DNA from: Flavobacterium poyangense
Lineage (GTDB): Bacteria > Bacteroidota > Bacteroidia > Flavobacteriales > Flavobacteriaceae
Length of the DNA: 64,000 nucleotides
Direction of reading: 5' to 3'
Assembly (NCBI RefSeq): GCF_011751075.1
Contig: NZ_JAALLN010000002.1
Span: 328,709 to 392,708 of the forward strand
The position numbers were made by a program, and so were the translations under genes. Below, piece by piece: positions 63,201-64,000 of the stretch. Below the pieces are notes generated by a model that was not told the DNA's origin, made no database searches, and was given only the letters and a program-made list of their open reading frames with translations. The number at the start of each line of letters is the position of its first letter. Within the stretch, counting starts at the first letter, position 1.

Positions 63201-64000
63201 AACATCCGCCTGAAGTCACTCTGAAATAGTAATCTCCTGGAGTTGATGTAGTAAATACATTACCTGTAATTGGTGAATAAACCATTGAAGGATCTTTTCT
63301 AACCTCATAGGTATAAGTAGCTCCACCACCAACAGCAGACAATGTAACTTGTGCAGCAACAGTAGTAAATGGTGGAATTATGCTACAAGTAACATCTTTA
63401 TCAGGTGTTACTGTAAGCTTTAATTGATTACTGATATTTAAAACAAAGACCGGCGATATACAACCGTTATCATCTTTGATAGTCAAATCATAAGAACCTG
63501 GACCCGGAATAGTTTTAACCGGGTTTGTAGAGTAATTTCCGTCAACACCATATAATATACCTGAACCTGCATAAACAGTTCCTGACATGGTAATGTTAAG
63601 AGAACCTCCTGTATAACAAGTTACCGGAATCGGATTTATTGTTGGTACTGCATCACGTACTACAGAAACTGTTCTTGTAGCAGGACAACCTTTAGCATCT
63701 CTAACAAATACATTGAAACTTTCACCATCTACAAGCGTATTTTTAACAAATATTCCGCTGGTATTTGTAAAATCTGCTGGGAACACCGGCGCCGGTGTTC
63801 CTGCTTTTGCAGAAACTACAGCGTAATATAAAGTACCTGTACCTCCTGAAGCCGTTACCGTAATTGTCGTATTTGGCTTGTCACAGTATACCTTTGTACC
63901 TACCGCAGTTAAAACTGTAACAACAGTTGGATTGGCAAGGTCAACAAAAGCCGTTTGACTACACTGTGTAGTTGGGTTTTGAACCGTAATTGTATATCTC
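54232..64000 (-). CDS. Giant SprB-like repeat protein with T9SS type B C-terminal domain, C-terminal 3255 residues (cut by window edge)
   Basis: The minus-strand frame is open from base 63999 to the TAA at 54232-54234. The apparent start at 63786 is an internal GTG, because the frame upstream still encodes repeat sequence (SGGTGTLYYAVV). The visible 3255 residues hold more than 30 repeats of about 80-100 residues ending in D-x-NGC-like motifs (DANGCITE, DKNGCPIT, DANGCELT, DSKGCFGE), with GG..PYTY and G.YTV.V between: the SprB-type repeat. Most repeats have two Cys. The last about 85 residues, with YFTPNGNYNEWGPGC and SIFDRYGREVGKYRYG, are the gliding-associated type B sorting domain. With the PorP/SprF gene downstream this is probably the mobile surface adhesin of gliding. 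Paralogous pairs exist, so the exact identity is open. Confidence 0.9.
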   Translation of the reverse strand, partial: RYTITVQNPTTQCSQTAFVDLANPTVVTVLTAVGTKVYCDKPNTTITVTASGGTGTLYYAVVSAKAGTPAPVFPADFTNTSGIFVKNTLVDGESFNVFVRDAKGCPATRTVSVVRDAVPTINPIPVTCYTGGSLNITMSGTVYAGSGILYGVDGNYSTNPVKTIPGPGSYDLTIKDDNGCISPVFVLNISNQLKLTVTPDKDVTCSIIPPFTTVAAQVTLSAVGGGATYTYEVRKDPSMVYSPITGNVFTTSTPGDYYFRVTSGGCSAVSTVPVTVTTPMPPVITAVATGTKCTSSTEGTIQISVTSGGVRPFTYTIDNWLSSNTTGYFTDLAGGTGTGLGYTYQVRDAKGCVVSGPAQVFVVAPDPITFGTSVANIECDPLATPPGSTLGSITVINATGGTGQYTYYISNNFGYTDSYTTTAREDHKFDIINFGIYTVEVRDQNSCSVSKVEVMASPPNDLKIDINTASDCTSGGTAIVTAVASVGSGNYEFGILEFNTPPYTTNYSGPDTVGGNIKTFNPLIPGVTYTFVVHDLTTNCYFLKTASGPIPPASSLVGTPTPENVTCKGLGDGRVTFTVTGYAAGTTSVDYQIFRDQDNAAMSPVLNEPVTGPSFTKSYPATGAGILAPGRYYIVFTEKAGAVIGCKAASTMFEIKESTTPLSLLVSSIKNDNCNPKAGIVKAQAAGGAGSFLYQIVPDNGSIGYVAADDTKPTAASFLPTHSTGTFYVDSGNYLVWVKDANGCITEKPVTVILDPNPVFALSVVNHCALEGAFAVTVTVTDPTPSMAPYKVSVNGGNPVTLTGLTYTASGLNSGMQTIIVTDKNGCPITHTININATPIAGASIGKVLACSVTGTVVEDAIIHVEVKNGTTPYTYQVKKGSAGFVAITPATTVVAGVTSFDYVVPAASADTYIFRITDLNGCPIDTNPVTIDPIVPIVPAANAIQPLCFGGTGSIVLSATGGKGPYTYNFNGLGFSSTETYPVVSRAAAYPYIVKDALGCEASGSVILGQPTDVVIVAPVITPLSCGPGNVGQDAKVVLSATGGTGTYEYSFNNSAFTTQNTYFVSDTKADQLNIPFSVRDANGCPKSGTVDIFKLNAPTGFNLTQGLAITCTQLTTTVAVSAVANGVGTVTYQIVSPASEMIDNGTTATFSNIKPNIDYVFQVKDANGCIFQKPLRINDVTKIKIVEQSTTGITCSTAVDGKATFFVSGFGSVVGGTYRYELDGAPAVTGQTNATINLTGLAAGPHSIKVYDDVTNCEMTLPFAITAPPAALTISKVVTPLGCSTFGQVVITAQFGWGNYTYTLTNGATILTNTNGTFAGLTQTGLYTIAVKDANGCELTDSFTLTAPVKPTITIDASNYCYVNDNSTTINVSANSVGTPHVVTPYEFSIDGTNWQTSGSFPGLKPGDYTITVKDKFGCTDAISTKINGQLFASVENTKDLYCTGVVNGTIRIKAVGGYPVYSYTVAINGGLPSAPVSFANAAATFADYTVTTAGSYVFTVIDTKGCSYPIPAIVMASPAPVVFTATPTSPSCSGTQGTVGDGSILVNLATSNTNPDYTYTIQRTIPAGGAVVTQVNNPLFTDLIAGTYTVTVTSARGCSDSDTVVINPPTPVVASAVASPFTCSAVNTVNATIVTVTGAGGVGTGAVSDYTYSDIATGNWKTTNTFNVTDNGSIQNRTFYVKDANGCIDDVQISINPFPKLISATTSLDTKADCINAGEIINVVIAGGTANFEYQVYKDGVLFGPVVQVPVGTSSFKYTAVDAGHSYQFLIKDKTTLCTVLSDVYNVPLFNTMKVIANASAMVSCDGKTDGKITITLENYTGTYNYRVLLAGAPVASGTGINAAVNNPYIITGLGAGRDYVVEVTQTAYPSCMVLSNKVTITQPPVLNISGLKVNVVNQNCNTKGAVLTVDKTSIVGGTPDYIYAFVPAGTLPVDADYQADVTKTIATTKIAPLFDAWDVYVKDVNGCYAFQSVQISVDPLPVITDVKVASQCFSAAGYRIDVTASGVGPLKYSLDGQQFQDDSFFTVFAAGNYTVTVMDKNQCKTTAAAPVTILDPLELRATISIMPVCNTANGEITLEALGGTVTPPNSYVYTKDNWVTSQVQPNFTNLAPGVYTFKVRDIVTLCEKEVVKEIEVPTLVTGIVLTPTAVSCKDGLDGSITVTLAGSNNNPKYTYSLTGPAGFVARPAQDLPIFNDLPYGLYTVTVLSGRGCPGTASITVPEPLAITVGLPTVTQYVCNAGTNTANNATITVAPGSVTGGSGNYVLYEFFRNGVSVQKSDKNTYTEFDYLGGTYSVTVFDSNKCQGQSNNVIIAPYANISDLKIDVTKITCRDDESIVVSAISTIGTLPALSYTLEGVDGTVYPITSSPTGSFAGLKVGLYKIVVTNTVTGCSIERFHKVDEPNTFKIVASDVKNVICFGDANGSATLTLVDNIVPTDEAGIFTYVITHESGVTRNGVTTSATLVLSNLISGTYKVDATLSNSPFCPVHTEFSIEGPAAQLKIKAEKKEITCAVGSKDGEISVSAEGGWPGGYQYKLVGPMNFAYSSAYVFQGLTPGSYTVFVKDSKGCEVSTPVQLNIPTPINVVITGTPLLACFDDENGVVTINSVTGGSGNYTYTLNGTLVDGTVISQQSQGALQFTGLKAGTYSVTVNDSWSCKGISNTVTIAEPTKVKASLEIKTNETCKVLPVLTLTAVGGTAPYFYSQNGTGYIAMTGTSIDITLPFTTTKTTYSYFIKDANGCTSYASNSVEMPVIPALTFEKLVHVDITCKGDASGTITAIAKGGLGNYTYTLQNEFGVDITPAPTQLTPGVFTQLTVGKYIVKVNSVDCDTPSAVIEIKEPNAPLSATTVVTDVTCNGYNNGMITVNVQGGTGIYKYAIEPEFRQFFDKNVFENLKPGFYDVLVQDENECYVLLKDVEVKQPDAITVAEVVGKTKPEYCKGDKDGYFEVEVKGGTAPYSYSLDNDKGPFTAGAVGQTIFAFPGLIGGAHTVYIIDSKGCFGEEVITLPIPVTLNPTVEVFYDCVDNAQANRVVVSVDPSNYDLSLITYELDGDKTTNTKDPVFKDVAPGVHIVTAIHENGCFQFSKEFTIVPYTKLTLIETPGQQEMNVISVTAAGGAPVYEYSFEGGPFGSSNKFKFYKTGTYKIQVRDQNGCIADVNVYREFVDVCLDDYFTPNGNYNEWGPGCTNIYTNLTFSIFDRYGREVGKYRYGQKWDGKYNGVELPSGDYWYVLKLNDERDMREFVGHFTLYR

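Noticed and set aside
63784..63786. GTG that could be taken as the start of the giant protein
   Set aside because: The same frame continues upstream to the window edge with clear repeat sequence, so it is internal.
54232..64000. Regular repeats considered as a CRISPR or DNA tandem array
   Set aside because: Repeats are at protein level, about 80-100 residues and diverged in DNA; there are no short identical direct repeats with spacers.

Overview
The window reads as a chromosomal segment of a Flavobacterium-type member of the Bacteroidota. The evidence is low-GC DNA, promoters of the TAnnTTTG type, many lipoproteins with a Cys after a short signal, a TonB-dependent receptor with a carboxypeptidase-like N-terminal domain, DUF4837 and DUF4349 lipoproteins, an M13 peptidase, and a giant repeat protein with a gliding/type IX type B C-terminal domain followed by a PorP/SprF partner. 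No rRNA, tRNA, CRISPR array, insertion sequence or prophage was seen.

Layout. 1-6.2 kb: the start of a TrhO-type tRNA hydroxylase gene (minus strand, cut by the edge) and a three-gene RND efflux operon. 6.5-10.4 kb: bacilliredoxin, an S41 peptidase, an isolated lycopene cyclase and a periplasmic thioredoxin-fold protein. 10.7-17.6 kb: a metal-homeostasis block with a TonB-dependent receptor, a thioredoxin-reductase-like flavoprotein plus MerC protein (operon), a Fur-family repressor, an Nramp transporter fused to a universal-stress domain, and a DtxR/MntR regulator. Two operator types are readable here. An 18-bp TTTTAGAC palindrome lies at both the receptor and the Nramp gene. A pair of 7-1-7 TGCAACT-type inverted repeats lies between merC and the Fur-family gene. 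17.7-21.1 kb: two unrecognised small proteins, a crotonase and an orphan NtrY-like histidine kinase.

21.4-32.2 kb is a heme biosynthesis supercluster: hemJ and hemH on the minus strand, an AraC-type regulator divergent from hemA, then hemA, hemC, hemD, hemE, two accessory genes, hemF, hemB and a lipoprotein cytochrome c. Only hemL of the glutamate route is missing. HemB lacks the zinc-site cysteines. 32.4-42.6 kb: a GyrI-like protein, an M13 peptidase, an EamA transporter, SCO, feoA-feoB plus a 40-residue FeoB-associated Cys-rich protein, an HD hydrolase, and an acyl-ACP desaturase with a PlsC acyltransferase. 42.8-53 kb: rnpA, a DUF4349 lipoprotein, a CtpA protease, a double OmpA-domain protein, an ElaA-like acetyltransferase, an unrecognised membrane protein, DUF1579 and DUF4837 lipoproteins, an SLT/LysM transglycosylase and pgk. 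53.2-64 kb: a PorP/SprF protein and the last 3255 residues of a giant SprB-like cell-surface protein that runs off the right edge.

Together the genes point to manganese, iron and probably zinc or thiol-metal acquisition placed near iron-consuming heme and cytochrome functions, plus envelope maintenance and gliding/adhesion. Intergenic regions carry four families of short dispersed repeats, several folding into long hairpins. The least described signals are the two operator types of the metal block, the CGVC motif in the receptor plug, the inverted-repeat element between hemA and hemC, and the structured repeat families.
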